Below are positions 22,704-23,047 of a stretch of 23,047 bases of DNA, piece after piece. A model generated the notes under the pieces. That model was not told the DNA's origin. It ran no database searches and was given only the letters and a program-made list of their open reading frames with translations. Positions within the stretch are counted from its first letter, which is position 1, and the number at the start of each line of letters is the position of its first letter. The position numbers and the translations under genes were made by a program. The stretch is from Stagnihabitans sp039932095 (GTDB lineage Bacteria; Pseudomonadota; Alphaproteobacteria; Rhodobacterales; Rhodobacteraceae), in assembly GCA_039932095.1 (NCBI GenBank), contig JBDTQR010000057.1, positions 1 through 23,047 of the forward strand. The letters are read 5' to 3'.

Positions 22704-23047
22704 CTAAAACGCAACTTGATCGCCACCTTTCAGGCCCAGAATCTCGCGCGCTTCGTCGGGCGTGGCAATTTCGCTGCCCAGATCCTCGATGATCTGGCGG
22801 ATCTTGGTGACCTGTTCGGCGTTCGAGTTGGCCAATTTGCCGCGGGCAATCTGCAGGTTGTCCTCCAGCCCGACCCGCACATTGCCGCCCATTTGCGCCG
22901 CCGTGGTCGCCAGCCCCATCTGCGCGCCGCCAGCCCCCAGGACAGACCAGCGGTAGTCGTCGCCAAACAGCCGGTCGGCGGTGCGTTTCATGAAGACCAG
23001 ATTGTCAACCTCAGGTCCGATGCCGCCCAGAATGCCGAAGATGAACT
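22704..23047 (-). CDS. BKACE / 3-keto-5-aminohexanoate cleavage family protein (DUF849), 5'-truncated
   Basis: The C-terminal 113 residues of a beta-keto acid cleavage enzyme; the start lies beyond the window edge. The family condenses a beta-keto acid with acetyl-CoA to give acetoacetate and a new CoA ester, using zinc. The visible part begins FIFGILGGIGPEVDNLVFM and continues with WSVLGAGGAQMGLATTAAQMGGNVRVGLEDN and IARGKLANSNAEQVTKIR, ending EIATPDEAREILGLKG; these stretches are characteristic of the BKACE C-terminus. The frame is open to the edge, so an internal ATG at 22991 is not the start. The zinc-binding histidines lie upstream of the visible part, so substrate class cannot be judged. 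It is unrelated in function to the neighbouring signalling genes. Confidence 0.92.
   Translation of the reverse strand, partial: FIFGILGGIGPEVDNLVFMKRTADRLFGDDYRWSVLGAGGAQMGLATTAAQMGGNVRVGLEDNLQIARGKLANSNAEQVTKIRQIIEDLGSEIATPDEAREILGLKGGDQVAF

Noticed and set aside
1..23047. CRISPR arrays, tRNA or rRNA genes, insertion sequences, phage genes or toxin-antitoxin pairs
   Set aside because: None was found by reading. The only tandem repeat has no spacers, and no transposase, integrase or structured RNA gene was recognised.

Overview
The window is high-GC DNA (GC or GTG-rich wobble positions throughout the genes). Its protein families point to an alphaproteobacterium, most likely of the Rhodobacterales: an aroA/cmk locus, an AcuI-like reductase next to a DmdB-like acyl-CoA ligase, a BKACE enzyme, and MalK-type sugar importers. 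This placement comes from protein content, not from a marker gene. Both ends cut genes: the 5' edge lies inside aroA and the 3' edge inside a BKACE gene.

Region 1 (2-2959, + strand) holds the C-terminal half of aroA, a small membrane protein, a DUF1801 protein, cmk and an SDR oxidoreductase, closely packed. After the SDR comes a 15-bp tandem repeat (2965-3063). It encodes a possible 36-residue repeat peptide whose start overlaps the SDR stop, and it ends in a hairpin. Region 2 (3092-5721, - strand) is a two-subunit molybdenum hydroxylase of the IorAB/aldehyde-oxidase type, with a Tat-exported large subunit and a TTG-started 2Fe-2S small subunit. Between it and region 3 lies about 600 bp without a convincing gene. 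This stretch is clearly richer in A+T than its surroundings and contains several palindromes.

Region 3 (6328-13407, + strand) is a carbohydrate island: periplasmic binding protein, two permeases, a LacI-family regulator, a GH127 beta-L-arabinofuranosidase-type enzyme and a MalK-like ATPase. The enzyme has no export signal, so the likely scheme is import of an arabinofuranoside (or similar) followed by cytoplasmic hydrolysis, with LacI controlling the cluster. A palindrome with a central CG, typical of LacI-family operators, lies 92 bp upstream of the binding-protein start. A 9-bp-stem hairpin sits just after the binding-protein stop.

Region 4 (13404-17044, - strand) reads amidohydrolase (COG3618 lactonase type), then DmdB-like acyl-CoA ligase, then AcuI-like acryloyl-CoA reductase. 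The last pair suggests short-chain acyl-CoA or DMSP-derived carbon metabolism.

Region 5 (17300-22515) is a phosphorelay set: a response regulator fused to a degenerate GGDEF-like domain, an Hpt protein, a large soluble hybrid histidine kinase with several PAS domains, and a single-domain response regulator. The receiver, Hpt and kinase parts all keep their phosphotransfer residues, so a complete multistep relay can be drawn from this locus alone. The kinase and the small regulator are separated by 240 bp containing three hairpins. The window ends in the C-terminus of a BKACE (beta-keto acid cleavage) enzyme on the - strand.
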